A DNA stretch of 64,000 nt, taken from Pseudooceanicola sp. Lineage in GTDB: Bacteria; Pseudomonadota; Alphaproteobacteria; Rhodobacterales; Rhodobacteraceae. Positions 33,308 through 42,273 of this stretch are shown here, one piece after another. The DNA is taken from assembly GCF_029213205.1 (NCBI RefSeq), contig NZ_JARGNH010000001.1:1-64000 (forward strand), given 5' to 3'. The first letter of the stretch is position 1. Every line of letters begins with the position of its first letter. The position numbers and the translations under genes are program-made. The notes under the pieces are model-generated. The model searched no databases, was not told where the DNA came from, and was given only the letters and a program-made list of their open reading frames with translations.

Positions 33308-34359
33308 TTCGGGGCAAACGCCTCGAGCATCGCCTCTTCGCAGATCAGATCGTCGCCTGCCTCCGCTTCGGCATCCGGCGCCGGGCTGGTCAATGCCGCA
33401 CCCCGCTGGAGTGGCGCCAGATCGGGATGCGCGCCAAAGAACACCGACATCACGCTGTCCACCGCTTCGGCGCGGACATTGCGCAGGTTGGGCTCATACA
33501 TCCGTGCGCCGAACGGCAACCCGGTGATGATTTCGTAAGCGGCAAAGTAATCGACATGATCATGCATCTGCGTCAGCTCTTCGGCCACCGCGCGCAGCAC
33601 CGATTTCGAATAGGTGTTGGCGCGCAGCACATGCTGGCCGCTGGCGGTGGCGGTCAGAGGCACCGGCGACACGGTCAGGATCACCCTGAGTTTCGGTGCC
33701 AGTTCGCGCATCAGGTCCAGCGCGACGGCCATATCTTCCAACGTGTCGGCAAAGCCGAGATTGATGAAATGATGGCGGGCCGGATCGTGCTGCCCGGCGA
33801 TCACCCCGGGGGCGGTGGGATAGATGGTGCCGCTGTGCCGATCCGCCCAGGTCTCGGTCAGCCCGAGGGTAAAGACAAAGACATCGGCGCGTTTGAAAAT
33901 GCTGCGCACCCGGCGCAGATGATCCAGCCGATGCGCCCGAGCCTGGTCGAGATCGGCAAATCCGTCGGGCTCGACATTCGGGCGCAGCGCGTCGAACACC
34001 TGTCCATCGCGGTCCCAGAACGCATCCTCGCGCAGGGTTTCGGACAGGCAATCGCTGAGCAGCTGGCGCAGCTGACGGGCGGTATAGACATTGCCGTAGC
34101 GCGCCGAAAACAGGCCATAGCCGAACCGCATCGCCACCTCGGCGGGCATCGAGGCGGGGGCGGGTTCGACATCGACCAGCCGCAGATCCGAGCGGCGGAT
34201 ATAACGGCCGATATTCTGCGCGAAACAACTGCCGGCGGTGGCCACCCGGTCACCGGGGGCGAGCGCGAATTTCGGCTGATAGATGGACTCGATCAGAAAA
34301 TCGCCGTCGTCGCGGCAAAGCTTCCAGAACGCATGGGCGGGCAGGTTGGAATAGGGCAT
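33304..34359 (-). CDS. GSCFA domain protein
   Basis: This 351-residue protein has the name-giving motif GSCFAQNIGRYI at residues about 43-54, an SGNH-related nucleophile region. FVFTLGLTETWAD near 160 and ANTYSKSVLRAVAEEL near 240 are typical of the family. GSCFA proteins occur with capsule or exopolysaccharide genes and are thought to be acyl esterases or transferases. ATG 34359 (MPYSNLPAHAFWKL) is used because the conserved region starts at once; the frame upstream to 34536 looks non-coding. It is divergent from lon. Confidence 0.82.
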   Translation of the reverse strand: MPYSNLPAHAFWKLCRDDGDFLIESIYQPKFALAPGDRVATAGSCFAQNIGRYIRRSDLRLVDVEPAPASMPAEVAMRFGYGLFSARYGNVYTARQLRQLLSDCLSETLREDAFWDRDGQVFDALRPNVEPDGFADLDQARAHRLDHLRRVRSIFKRADVFVFTLGLTETWADRHSGTIYPTAPGVIAGQHDPARHHFINLGFADTLEDMAVALDLMRELAPKLRVILTVSPVPLTATASGQHVLRANTYSKSVLRAVAEELTQMHDHVDYFAAYEIITGLPFGARMYEPNLRNVRAEAVDSVMSVFFGAHPDLAPLQRGAALTSPAPDAEAEAGDDLICEEAMLEAFAPK

Positions 34360-34510
34360 GGGCCATCGGTTCGGGTAATGATCACGATCACTATAGGCGC
34401 GTGCCGCAACGTCGACCAGCGGACCCGGGCAAATGCACCGGTTTTCACTGAAACCGCGGCATTCCTGCCTTGCCGCGCGCAGAGCGAGAAGGCATGTTGA
34501 GGCAACCGAG

Positions 34511-34538
34511 GTTGAAACTGGCCAGAACGGCCCCAAAT
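34511..34538 (+). promoter_or_regulatory. Sigma32-type heat-shock promoter of lon
   Basis: GTTGAAA (34511-34517), a 13-base spacer and CCCCAAAT (34531-34538) fit the RpoH consensus CTTGAAA-N11-16-CCCCATNT with few mismatches. The lon start is 78 bases downstream. Heat-shock control of lon is the expected biology. Confidence 0.6.
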
Positions 34539-34615
34539 TAAGCCTCTATAAACCGGAGAAGGCCGGAGCCGCCGCGAACGGGGCCGGAGCCTTCTGCCAA
34601 AGCCAAGGATAGAGC

Positions 34616-37024
34616 ATGACGCACCCTCTCAACCCGTCGTATCCCGTGCTGCCTTTGCGGGATATTGTGGTGTTCCCCCATATGATTGTCCCGCTGTTCG
34701 TCGGCCGTGAAAAGTCGGTCCGCGCGCTGGAAGAAGTGATGGCCGACAATCGCCAGATCCTGCTGTCCAGTCAGATCGATCCGGGCGAAGACGACCCCGA
34801 CGCTGACGGGATCTATGACACCGGCGTGCTGGCCAATGTATTGCAATTGCTGAAACTTCCCGATGGCACCGTGAAGGTGCTGGTCGAAGGTCAGGCGCGG
34901 GTTCACATCCTCGACTACCTCGACAATCCCGACTTCTTTGAAGCCCGCGCCGAGCCTCTGGAAGAGCAACCCGGCGATCAGGAAACCACGACCGCGCTGC
35001 TGCGCACCGTGGGCAGCGAATTCGAACGCTATGCCAAGATCAAGAAGAACATCCCCGAAGAGGCGCTGACCGCAGTCTCGGAAACCACCGAGCCGGACAA
35101 GCTGGCCGATCTGGTGTCGGGCCATCTGGGCATCGAGGTGGATCAGAAACAAGACCTGCTGGAAACCCTCAGCGTCAGCGAGCGGCTGGAAAAGGTCTAT
35201 GGGCTGATGCAGGGCGAATTGTCGGTCCTGCAGGTCGAGAAAAAGATCAAGACCCGGGTCAAAAGCCAGATGGAGCGGACCCAGCGAGAATATTATCTGA
35301 ATGAGCAGATGAAGGCCATTCAGAAGGAACTGGGCGATGGCGAGGACGGCCAGAACGAGGTCGCCGAGCTGGAAAAACGCATTGCCGAGACCAAGCTGAG
35401 CAAAGAGGCCCGCGAAAAGGCCGATGCCGAGGTCAAAAAGCTGAAGAACATGAGCCCGATGAGCGCCGAGGCGACCGTCGTGCGCAATTACCTCGACTGG
35501 ATGCTGTCGATCCCGTGGGGGGTGAAATCCCGCGTCAAAAAGAACCTTGGCAATGCCGAAAAGGTTCTGGATGCCGATCATTACGGGCTGGAAAAGGTCA
35601 AGGAACGGATCGTCGAATACCTGGCGGTGCAACAGCGTTCGGCCAAATTGAAGGGGCCGATCCTCTGCCTCGTCGGCCCTCCGGGTGTCGGCAAGACCAG
35701 CCTTGGCAAATCCGTGGCCCGTGCCACGGGGCGCGAATTCATTCGCATCAGCCTGGGCGGTGTCCGGGATGAAAGCGAAATCCGTGGCCACCGGCGCACC
35801 TATATCGGCTCGATGCCCGGCAAGATCATTCAGGCGCTGAAAAAGGCGAAAACCACCAATCCGCTGATCTTGCTCGATGAAATCGACAAGATGGGGCAGG
35901 ATTTCCGTGGCGACCCGGCCTCGGCGATGCTTGAGGTTCTGGATCCGGAACAGAACTCGACCTTTGTCGATCACTATCTTGAGGTCGAATATGACCTCAG
36001 CAACGTGATGTTCCTGACCACCGCCAACACCTACAACATGCCGGGCCCGCTGCTCGACCGGATGGAGATCATCAGCCTCGCCGGTTATACCGAGGATGAG
36101 AAACGCGAAATTGCGCGTCAGCACCTGATCGACAAGCAGATCAAGAACCATGGGCTGCGCAAGGGTGAATTCGAGATCACCGACGGTGCCTTGAACGAGA
36201 TGATCCGCCGCTACACCCGCGAGGCGGGGGTGCGGAATCTGGAACGCGAAATCGCCAAGCTGGCGCGCAAAGCGGTGACCCAGATCGTCAAGGGCGAGGC
36301 CAAGCAGGTGACGGTGAGCGAAGACAACCTGGACGAGTTCCTGGGCGTCAAGAAGTTCCGCTATGGCCTGGCCGAGCAAGAGGATCAGATCGGTGTCGTC
36401 ACCGGGCTGGCCTGGACCAGCGTCGGCGGCGATCTGCTGCATATCGAGGCGCTGCGCCTGCCGGGCAAGGGCCGGATGAAGACCACCGGCAAGCTTGGCG
36501 ATGTGATGAAAGAATCGATCGACGCCGCCGCATCCTATGTGCATTCCATCGCGCCTAAGATCGGGGTGAAACCGCCGCGGCTGAACAAATGGGACATCCA
36601 TGTTCACGTCCCCGATGGCGCCACCCCCAAGGACGGGCCCAGTGCCGGTCTGGCGATGGTCACCTCGATCGTGTCGGTGCTGACCCAGATTCCGGTCCGC
36701 AAGGATATCGCGATGACCGGTGAAGTGTCGCTGCGCGGCAATGCGATGCCGATTGGCGGGCTCAAGGAAAAACTGCTGGCGGCCCTGCGCGGCGGGATCA
36801 CCACGGTGTTCATCCCCGAGGAGAACGAAAAGGATCTGGCCGAGATCCCGGACAATGTGAAAGAGGGGCTGACGATCATCCCGGTGTCGCATGTGTCCGA
36901 GGTGTTGAAACAGGCGCTGATCCGTCAGCCGGAACCGGTGGATTGGGACGAAGAGGCCGAAGAGGCGGCTGCGGTGGCCCTGACCAAGGGCGCTGGTGCC
37001 TCTCCCGAGGCGGTTGCCCACTGA
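34616..37024 (+). CDS. lon: ATP-dependent protease La (Lon)
   Basis: The 802-residue cytoplasmic protease degrades misfolded and regulatory proteins. The N-terminal substrate domain starts YPVLPLRDIVVFPHMIVPLF. A coiled-coil region near 230-290 follows. The AAA+ module has Walker A GPPGVGKTSLGKS near 355 and Walker B LLDEIDKMG near 418. The serine protease domain has PKDGPSAGLAM with the catalytic Ser near 677 and the Lys about 43 residues later in GGLKEKLLAALR. Length and all motifs are intact. A heat-shock promoter lies upstream and a good terminator downstream. Confidence 0.97.
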   Translation: MTHPLNPSYPVLPLRDIVVFPHMIVPLFVGREKSVRALEEVMADNRQILLSSQIDPGEDDPDADGIYDTGVLANVLQLLKLPDGTVKVLVEGQARVHILDYLDNPDFFEARAEPLEEQPGDQETTTALLRTVGSEFERYAKIKKNIPEEALTAVSETTEPDKLADLVSGHLGIEVDQKQDLLETLSVSERLEKVYGLMQGELSVLQVEKKIKTRVKSQMERTQREYYLNEQMKAIQKELGDGEDGQNEVAELEKRIAETKLSKEAREKADAEVKKLKNMSPMSAEATVVRNYLDWMLSIPWGVKSRVKKNLGNAEKVLDADHYGLEKVKERIVEYLAVQQRSAKLKGPILCLVGPPGVGKTSLGKSVARATGREFIRISLGGVRDESEIRGHRRTYIGSMPGKIIQALKKAKTTNPLILLDEIDKMGQDFRGDPASAMLEVLDPEQNSTFVDHYLEVEYDLSNVMFLTTANTYNMPGPLLDRMEIISLAGYTEDEKREIARQHLIDKQIKNHGLRKGEFEITDGALNEMIRRYTREAGVRNLEREIAKLARKAVTQIVKGEAKQVTVSEDNLDEFLGVKKFRYGLAEQEDQIGVVTGLAWTSVGGDLLHIEALRLPGKGRMKTTGKLGDVMKESIDAAASYVHSIAPKIGVKPPRLNKWDIHVHVPDGATPKDGPSAGLAMVTSIVSVLTQIPVRKDIAMTGEVSLRGNAMPIGGLKEKLLAALRGGITTVFIPEENEKDLAEIPDNVKEGLTIIPVSHVSEVLKQALIRQPEPVDWDEEAEEAAAVALTKGAGASPEAVAH

Positions 37025-37057
37025 TCTGGCGCGGGTCTTGGCCCGGCTCAGGATTTG

Positions 37058-37090
37058 AAACGGCGCGGGGGCAACCTCGCGCCGTTTTTC
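37058..37090 (+). terminator. Rho-independent terminator of lon
   Basis: AAACGGCGCG at 37058-37067 pairs with CGCGCCGTTT starting at 37078, followed by a run of T residues, 34 bases after the lon stop. The A-stem/T-tract symmetry means it could also work for minus-strand transcription. Confidence 0.8.
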
Positions 37091-37094
37091 TTGG

Positions 37095-37520
37095 GCCGGA
37101 TCGGCGCAACGGCTCCGACCCGCGCGCCACCCACAGTGCGATCAGCGCCAGCGCCGCCCCAAAGCGCCAGGATCGGCAGGGGCAGCGCCTCGCCGTTCAG
37201 CCTCGACAGCCAGCCGAACGGCGCCGCACCGATGGCAAATCCAGCGGTTTGCAGGGTCGGAATGAAAGGGGCGATGTGCGATTTCTGCGCCGCTTCGGCT
37301 TTGCCGTTCACCAGCTCATTCGGCGCCCCTCCCTTTGCCGAAGGTCAGGCCGGAGGCGCATGGCCAAGGGTCATCAATGTCAGAATGCCGGTCATCCCCC
37401 CGGCGGCGATCAGCCGTTTCGCGCAGGCTGAGGCGGATCAGATGGAGGGGCGGCAGGCAACGCGCAGCCTTTCGAGCCAAGCCATCGGCAAGGCTGAAGC
37501 CTCAAGCGCGGTTGAGGTCA
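37095..37520 (-). pseudogene. Decayed membrane-transporter gene (MFS-like C-terminal part)
   Basis: One minus-strand frame reads RLIAAGGMTGILTLMTLG, then a TGA near 37350, then KSHIAPFIPTLQTAGFAIGA and FGWLSRLN. Near 37150 the hydrophobic sense moves to another frame (ALALIALWVARG). A further in-frame stop lies upstream near 37440. The phrase IPTLQTAGFAIGAAPFGWL resembles the penultimate helices of MFS transporters (T-x-Q-x-x-G-F-x-x-G-A-A). Two stops and a frameshift in about 400 bases indicate a broken gene. The family is a guess from this short match. Confidence 0.4.
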
Positions 37521-37569
37521 AGACCGTCGTTTTCGTGCCGGGGCCGGTTGCCCGACCCGCCGGGCAGGA

Positions 37570-37758
37570 TCAGCCTGCGGCGAGGATCGGCAGCGCAAGC
37601 ACCACGCCGAGGAACAGCACAAACATGGTCCCGGAAGAGGACGAGGTGGTTTCTTCCACCACGATGGTCTTTTCGATCACCGGATCAGCCAGGCTGCCGG
37701 CTTGGGCAGGCAGGCTCAGACTCATCGCGACCAATGCGGCGGCGGTCAGATTTTTCAT
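37570..37758 (-). CDS. Small exported or membrane protein
   Basis: This is a 62-residue protein with a signal peptide (MKNLTAAALVAMSLSLPAQA), an acidic, Thr/Ser-rich middle (VVEETTSSSSG) and a hydrophobic C-terminus (TMFVLFLGVVLALPILAA) that probably anchors it in the inner membrane. ATG 37758 has AAGGG 7 bases upstream. Similar small proteins occur in other Rhodobacterales to my memory, with no known function. It is divergent from the HU-like gene. Confidence 0.55.
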   Translation of the reverse strand: MKNLTAAALVAMSLSLPAQAGSLADPVIEKTIVVEETTSSSSGTMFVLFLGVVLALPILAAG

Positions 37759-37949
37759 CACGTTACCCTTTCCATGGTTCCGGTTCTAAAGACCGGTTTC
37801 CGAATGGTCACAAGCTTGGCCTCGCCTCCGGCTCAGGTCAATGTGCGCTTAAAGGCGCTCTGCGCAGGATTCTGGAATAGTTACATGGAAGCTGCTAATG
37901 TGATTTTATTACTAAATTGACCGAAGCCAAGAATGAACCGAGGCAGGCA

Positions 37950-38429
37950 ATGACCAAAGTCACCACGGGCGGCACCGACTCCGGCGAAACCAACTCCGAT
38001 GAAATCGTGAAACCGACCGCCAAGACCCGCGCCGATGCGACCACGCTGCGCCCCGGCGGAACCACGCCCCGGTCCCGCGCTGCCGCGGCCAAACCGGCGT
38101 TGTCGGTGGTCGTGGACAATGTGCCCGTTGGCGCCACACCGGAATTGAAGAAATCCGAATTGCTGGACCGGGTCGCGGTGCTCTCCGGGCTCAAGAGAAG
38201 GGACATCAAAGCCACGGTCGAGGCCACCCTCAACGTCTTGGGCGAGGCGATTGGCGAGAGCCGTGAAATGAACCTGCAACCTCTGGGCAAGATCAAGGTG
38301 ACCCGGGTCAAGTCGGCATCGGGCAGTCGCATCGTCACCGCAAGGTTTCGGCAGAGCCAGGCCAGCGTCGACAGTTTGGCTGCTGTGACCACCGAGTTGA
38401 AAGAGCAGCTTGCAGAGGACGAAGACTAA
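37950..38429 (+). CDS. HU-like DNA-binding protein with N-terminal extension
   Basis: The 159-residue protein has an HU/IHF-type domain in its C-terminal two thirds: KKSELLDRVAVLSGLKRRDIKATVEATLNVLGEAI, NLQPLGKIKVTRVK and SRIVTARFRQ. This gives the helical dimerisation part and the beta arm, though the tip lacks the usual RNPxT. The first 60 residues are polar and low-complexity (T, S, G, K), probably a flexible DNA-contacting tail. The ATG at 37950 is the first reasonable start; an in-frame TTG at 37917 lacks a ribosome site. It is probably a nucleoid-associated protein. A tRNA gene follows after 19 bases. Confidence 0.75.
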   Translation: MTKVTTGGTDSGETNSDEIVKPTAKTRADATTLRPGGTTPRSRAAAAKPALSVVVDNVPVGATPELKKSELLDRVAVLSGLKRRDIKATVEATLNVLGEAIGESREMNLQPLGKIKVTRVKSASGSRIVTARFRQSQASVDSLAAVTTELKEQLAEDED

Positions 38430-38448
38430 GGTTATGCAGCCCCCCGTT

Positions 38449-38523
38449 GGGTGATTAGCTCAGTGGTAGAGCGCTTCGTTCACATCGAAGATGTCAGGGG
38501 TTCAAATCCCTTATCACCCACCA
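38449..38523 (+). tRNA. tRNA-Val (anticodon CAC)
   Basis: The 75-nt sequence begins GGGTGAT and ends ATCACCC-A-CCA, a perfect 7-bp acceptor stem with encoded CCA. The anticodon arm CTTCG-TTCACAT-CGAAG shows anticodon CAC, reading GUG. The T arm has GGTTCAAAT. It is very similar to the tRNA-Val(TAC) at 46922. Confidence 0.95.
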
Positions 38524-38533
38524 TTACCTATTC

Positions 38534-38561
38534 AGGCGCGTCCCAGCGGCGCGCTTTTTTC
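38534..38561 (+). terminator. Terminator after tRNA-Val(CAC)
   Basis: GGCGCG and CGCGCT enclose a 9-base loop and are followed by TTTTTT, just downstream of the tRNA. The upper stem is short but the T tract is strong. Confidence 0.65.
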
Positions 38562-38589
38562 GTTTCGGGCCGGGGGAGGGCCGCTGACC

Positions 38590-39162
38590 ATGAACCTGCC
38601 ACCGCTTTACCTGCTGCGTCATGGCCAGACCGATTGGAACCGCGACGGGCGGATTCAGGGTCAGATGGAATCCGACCTGACCGACCTGGGCCGCGCACAG
38701 GCCGGCCGACAGGGGGAAATCCTGACCGGGTTGAGCCTGCCCAAAGATATCCGCGCCCATGTCAGCCCGTTGCGCCGGACCCGGCAGACCGCCGATCTGG
38801 CGGTGGCGCCGCTGGGCCTGACCCTGAATCTGGACGACCGGCTGAAAGAGGTCACCATGGGCGAGTGGGAGGGGCATTATTATGCCGCGCTGCGCCCGAC
38901 TCTGGACGCTGAATTCCAGACGATGAGCGGCTTTGACCTCTGCCTGAACAGCCCCGGCGAATCCGAAGCAGAACTGCGCGCCCGTTGCCAGTCGTTCCTT
39001 GAAGACATCACCGGCCCGTCGATCATCGTCTCGCATGGCATCGCGCTGACGATTCTGCGCGGTGTGGTGCGCGGGCTGAGCTATGACGAAATGGCGGCGC
39101 TGGAGCGTGAACAGGGCGTGGTCATTGCCTTGATCGACGGGGCCGAAACCCTGCACCGGTAA
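38590..39162 (+). CDS. Histidine phosphatase (phosphoglycerate-mutase-like) family protein
   Basis: This is a 190-residue phosphatase. YLLRHGQTDWNRDGRIQG near residues 7-24 has the catalytic RHG His, and the second active-site His is in SIIVSHGIALTILRG near 143. The short length and the Q-T-D-W after RHG fit broad phosphatases (CobC or fructose-2,6-bisphosphatase-like) rather than glycolytic mutases. The ATG at 38590 is used, since the upstream frame runs back into the tRNA. Confidence 0.82.
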   Translation: MNLPPLYLLRHGQTDWNRDGRIQGQMESDLTDLGRAQAGRQGEILTGLSLPKDIRAHVSPLRRTRQTADLAVAPLGLTLNLDDRLKEVTMGEWEGHYYAALRPTLDAEFQTMSGFDLCLNSPGESEAELRARCQSFLEDITGPSIIVSHGIALTILRGVVRGLSYDEMAALEREQGVVIALIDGAETLHR

Positions 39163-39321
39163 TGGCCGGGCGGCGCTTTGGCCCGCCTGCTGACCGGCTG
39201 GATGAGTGCGCAATAATCATTTTCCGTCTGATTTGCCCGGCAAGCGCGGTGACCGGTTGGCAAGGCTTGAATCCTGCCCGCCGATCCCGGACACAGAAGG
39301 GCAAAGCGAAAGGCGCCCCCG

Positions 39322-41067
39322 ATGATCGACGCCCGGTCGCCCTTTTGGGCGAAACTGCATGGTCTGATCCAGCAAATCTATCCCGACGTCGACGCGTCCG
39401 CGTTGGGGCGGCAGCTGGTCGATGCGTTCTGGCCAGATGGCAGCCAGATGCGCAAACGCGGGCGGGTGCCGGGCAACCGGCAATGGTCGGAACGCGACGC
39501 CCTGGTCATCACCTATGGCAATTCGATCACTGACGGACAGCACAAGCCGCTGGATCTGCTGCGCGATTTTCTGCACCGGCATCTGGCCGGGGTGATCAAT
39601 GGCGTGCATGTGCTGCCATTCTTTCCCTATACCTCTGACGACGGCTTTGCGGTGACTGATTACCGGGCGGTGAACCCCAGCCTGGGCGATTGGGCGGATA
39701 TTCAGCGGATCGGGTCGGAATTCCTGCTGATGTCCGATCTGGTGCTGAACCATGTCTCGTCGCAATCGCAATGGTTTAACGCCTATCTGCAGGGGCACGA
39801 GCCGTTTGATCGCTTTTTCTTTGAGGCCTCGCCCGAGGATGACCTGTCCGAAGTCGTGCGCCCGCGCACCCATCCGTTATTGCGGCGGGTGGAGACCAGT
39901 CGTGGCCCGCGCCATGTCTGGTGTACCTTCAGCCACGATCAGGTCGATCTGGATTTCCGTAATCCCGAGGTGCTGCTGGAATTCCTGCGGATCATGCGGC
40001 TGCATATGGACAACGGGGTGCGGATTGTCCGTCTCGACGCGGTGGCGTTCCTGTGGAAACAGATCGGCACGAGCTCGATCCATATGCCGCAGACCCATGC
40101 CATTGTCCGGCTGATGCGCCATTTCGCCGATTATGCGGTCGAGCCGCTGATCCTGCTGACCGAAACCAATGTGCCCAATGCCGAAAACCTGTCCTATTTC
40201 GGCAACCGGAACGAGGCGCATGCGGTCTATAACTTTTCGCTGCCGCCGCTGGTGCTGCATGCGATGCTGGCGGGGACAGCGGCAAAGCTGGTGCGCTGGC
40301 AGGGGGCGATGCCACCGGCGCAGCTGGGTTGTGCCTATCTCAACTTTACCGCCAGCCATGACGGCATCGGCATGCGCCCGGCCGAGGGCATCCTGACACC
40401 AGAGGACCGCGCCGGGGTGATCGACGCGGTGCATCGGTTCGGCGGTGCGGTGTCGATGCGTGCCACCCCGGGTGGCGGGCAATCGCCTTATGAGCTGAAC
40501 ATCACCTGGTTCGAGGCGATGAAGGGCACCTTCGCGGGCGAGGACGATTTGCAAATCCCGCGGTTTCTGGCCAGCCAGACGCTGGTGATGGCGCTGGAGG
40601 GGATCCCAGCGTTTTACATTCATGCGTTGTTGGCAACGCCGAATGACACCGAGGCAATGGAAAAGACCGGCCAGAACCGGGCGATCAACCGGCACCGCTG
40701 GGATTACACCGAGCTGCGCGCCCGGCTGGCCGATCCGGCAACGCCGCAACATATCGTGCTGAATGCCATGTTGCACCGGCTGGCGATCCGCCGCCGACAA
40801 CCGGCGTTTCACCCCAATGCGACGCAATTCACGCTGCAGCTCGACCATCGGATATTCGGGCTCTGGCGGCAAAGCCTGGACCGGGATCAGTCGATGTTTG
40901 CGCTGCATAATGTCAGCGCCGATACGGTTGAGGTCGATCCGCTGACGATCAACCTGATCGAGGGCGAGTCATGGGTGGATCTGCTGTCAGACGAGGTGAT
41001 CGACGCGAGCGTCGGGCCGATCCGCCTGGCGCCTTACCAATGCCGCTGGATCACGAACCGGGGTTGA
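39322..41067 (+). CDS. GH13 sucrose-phosphorylase-type enzyme, probable glucosylglycerate phosphorylase
   Basis: The 581-residue alpha-amylase-family enzyme resembles subfamily GH13_18, which phosphorolyses alpha-glucosides to glucose 1-phosphate. The nucleophile is the Asp of GVRIVRLDAVAFLWK near 240, the acid/base is the Glu of LLTETNVPNAENL near 282, and the stabilising Asp is in FTASHDGIGMRPAEG near 350. HVLPFFPYTSDDGFAVTDY near 95 is typical. Members act on sucrose, sucrose 6'-phosphate, glucosylglycerol or glucosylglycerate. The glucosylglycerate synthesis genes 4 kb away make glucosylglycerate the best guess. The last 17 bases overlap the end of the convergent TetR gene. Confidence 0.8.
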   Translation: MIDARSPFWAKLHGLIQQIYPDVDASALGRQLVDAFWPDGSQMRKRGRVPGNRQWSERDALVITYGNSITDGQHKPLDLLRDFLHRHLAGVINGVHVLPFFPYTSDDGFAVTDYRAVNPSLGDWADIQRIGSEFLLMSDLVLNHVSSQSQWFNAYLQGHEPFDRFFFEASPEDDLSEVVRPRTHPLLRRVETSRGPRHVWCTFSHDQVDLDFRNPEVLLEFLRIMRLHMDNGVRIVRLDAVAFLWKQIGTSSIHMPQTHAIVRLMRHFADYAVEPLILLTETNVPNAENLSYFGNRNEAHAVYNFSLPPLVLHAMLAGTAAKLVRWQGAMPPAQLGCAYLNFTASHDGIGMRPAEGILTPEDRAGVIDAVHRFGGAVSMRATPGGGQSPYELNITWFEAMKGTFAGEDDLQIPRFLASQTLVMALEGIPAFYIHALLATPNDTEAMEKTGQNRAINRHRWDYTELRARLADPATPQHIVLNAMLHRLAIRRRQPAFHPNATQFTLQLDHRIFGLWRQSLDRDQSMFALHNVSADTVEVDPLTINLIEGESWVDLLSDEVIDASVGPIRLAPYQCRWITNRG

Positions 41068-41647
41068 GGTCCTCGCGATCGAGCAACCAGGCCACCCCGC
41101 GCGACATTCTGTCGGCCATCTCGCGCGGCATCCGTCCGCCGGGGTAGGAGGCATTGACCGCCATCATGCCCCGCCCGAGTGCCCAGACCGCCGCCGCCGC
41201 GTCGGCGCGGCGCTCGTTCGGCAGCCGGTCGTCGGCCAGAACCGCGCGTTCGTAATGGGCAAAGGCCCCACGTTCGGCCTCGCGCAGCTTTTCGTGGCGC
41301 GACAGCATCCGCGGGTCAAACATCAGCGCAAACAGCGGTGCCCGGCGGTCGGCAAAGGTCAGATAGGCACGCGCGGCGCTGCGCATCGGCCCCTGCGGGC
41401 CAGGCGTGATTCGGCAGGCTTCGAGATCGGCGTGCAGATCGACAAAGCCGCGCAGCGCAAGACGCAGGAGGATATCCTCCTTGCTGTCGAAATGGTGGTA
41501 GATTGAGGCGAGGCCGATCCCGGCCCGTTCGGCAATGCCCCTCAGGCTGAGCTTTCCCGTCCCACCTTCGGACAGGATCAGGCTGGCCGCCGCCAACGCG
41601 CGCGCGCGCACGCCTTCTGCGCCGCCGATCCGTCTCTGATGGTCCAT
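41051..41647 (-). CDS. TetR family transcriptional regulator
   Basis: This is a 198-residue repressor. The N-terminal helix-turn-helix reads GTGKLSLRGIAERAGIGLASIYHHFDSKEDILLRL (about residues 28-62), the TetR pattern. The C-terminal ligand domain has no recognisable specificity. ATG 41647 (MDHQRRIGG) is used. It is on the same strand as the ferredoxin gene 107 bases upstream, and so is a good candidate to control the ferredoxin/CYP153 pair, though it could equally control the phosphorylase it overlaps. Confidence 0.82.
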   Translation of the reverse strand: MDHQRRIGGAEGVRARALAAASLILSEGGTGKLSLRGIAERAGIGLASIYHHFDSKEDILLRLALRGFVDLHADLEACRITPGPQGPMRSAARAYLTFADRRAPLFALMFDPRMLSRHEKLREAERGAFAHYERAVLADDRLPNERRADAAAAVWALGRGMMAVNASYPGGRMPREMADRMSRGVAWLLDREDLNPGS

Positions 41648-41754
41648 TGTTCTGCCGTTTGCCGCAGGTGCGGCACCTTCCCGGAATCTTGCCCACAGGC
41701 GGATCGGTGCCGCCCTGTGGGTTAAGATAACATCCGTCCCGGGCGCAGCAAGCG

Positions 41755-42075
41755 TCAGTGCTGGTTTTCGGGCAGAAGCACTTCGATGCCGTCCAGAGCG
41801 CTGGACACCGAAATCTGGCAACCCAGCCGGGAATTCGAGCCTACGCCCTCGGCAAAGTCCAGCATCGACAATTCCATGTCGGACTGCGGTTCGAGCATGG
41901 CAAGCCATTGATCCGGGACTTGAATATGACAGGTCGCGCAGGCGCAAGCGCCGCCGCAGTCACCGTCAATGCCCTGAATTCCATTCTGCACCGCGCCTTC
42001 CATGACACTGGTGCCCTCGGCGACCTCGATTTCGTGCCGGGTGCCATCGTATGTTTTGTAGATAATGCGGGGCAT
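41755..42075 (-). CDS. 2Fe-2S ferredoxin (P450 redox partner)
   Basis: This is a 106-residue vertebrate-type (adrenodoxin/putidaredoxin-like) ferredoxin. Cluster ligands follow C-x5-C-x2-C in GDCGGACACATCHI, with the fourth Cys in SRLGCQISV. The C-terminal LLPENQH matches ferredoxins that serve P450s. It is divergent from the CYP153-like gene, with about 200 bases between start codons, so it very probably feeds electrons to it. No ferredoxin reductase gene is seen nearby. Confidence 0.9.
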   Translation of the reverse strand: MPRIIYKTYDGTRHEIEVAEGTSVMEGAVQNGIQGIDGDCGGACACATCHIQVPDQWLAMLEPQSDMELSMLDFAEGVGSNSRLGCQISVSSALDGIEVLLPENQH

Positions 42076-42273
42076 GCTGCGGTGATCTCCTCCTCGTGTT
42101 CGACCTCAATCGGCAGACTGCGCCGCCCGAACGGTGTTCGGAAACCCCCCTGTCGGAAAAATCGCAAATGCGGATGATGACGTGTTGGGCTTGTGGAACG
42201 CTGTTCGGGCGCTTTGCATGGGGCATGCCCGAATGGGTTGATGGACCCGCATGGGTTGATGGAGGAGATGACA

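Noticed and set aside
34538-37021. An 827-codon open frame opposite lon
   Set aside because: Shadow of lon. The sense strand carries all Lon motifs, and the antisense product has no recognisable structure.
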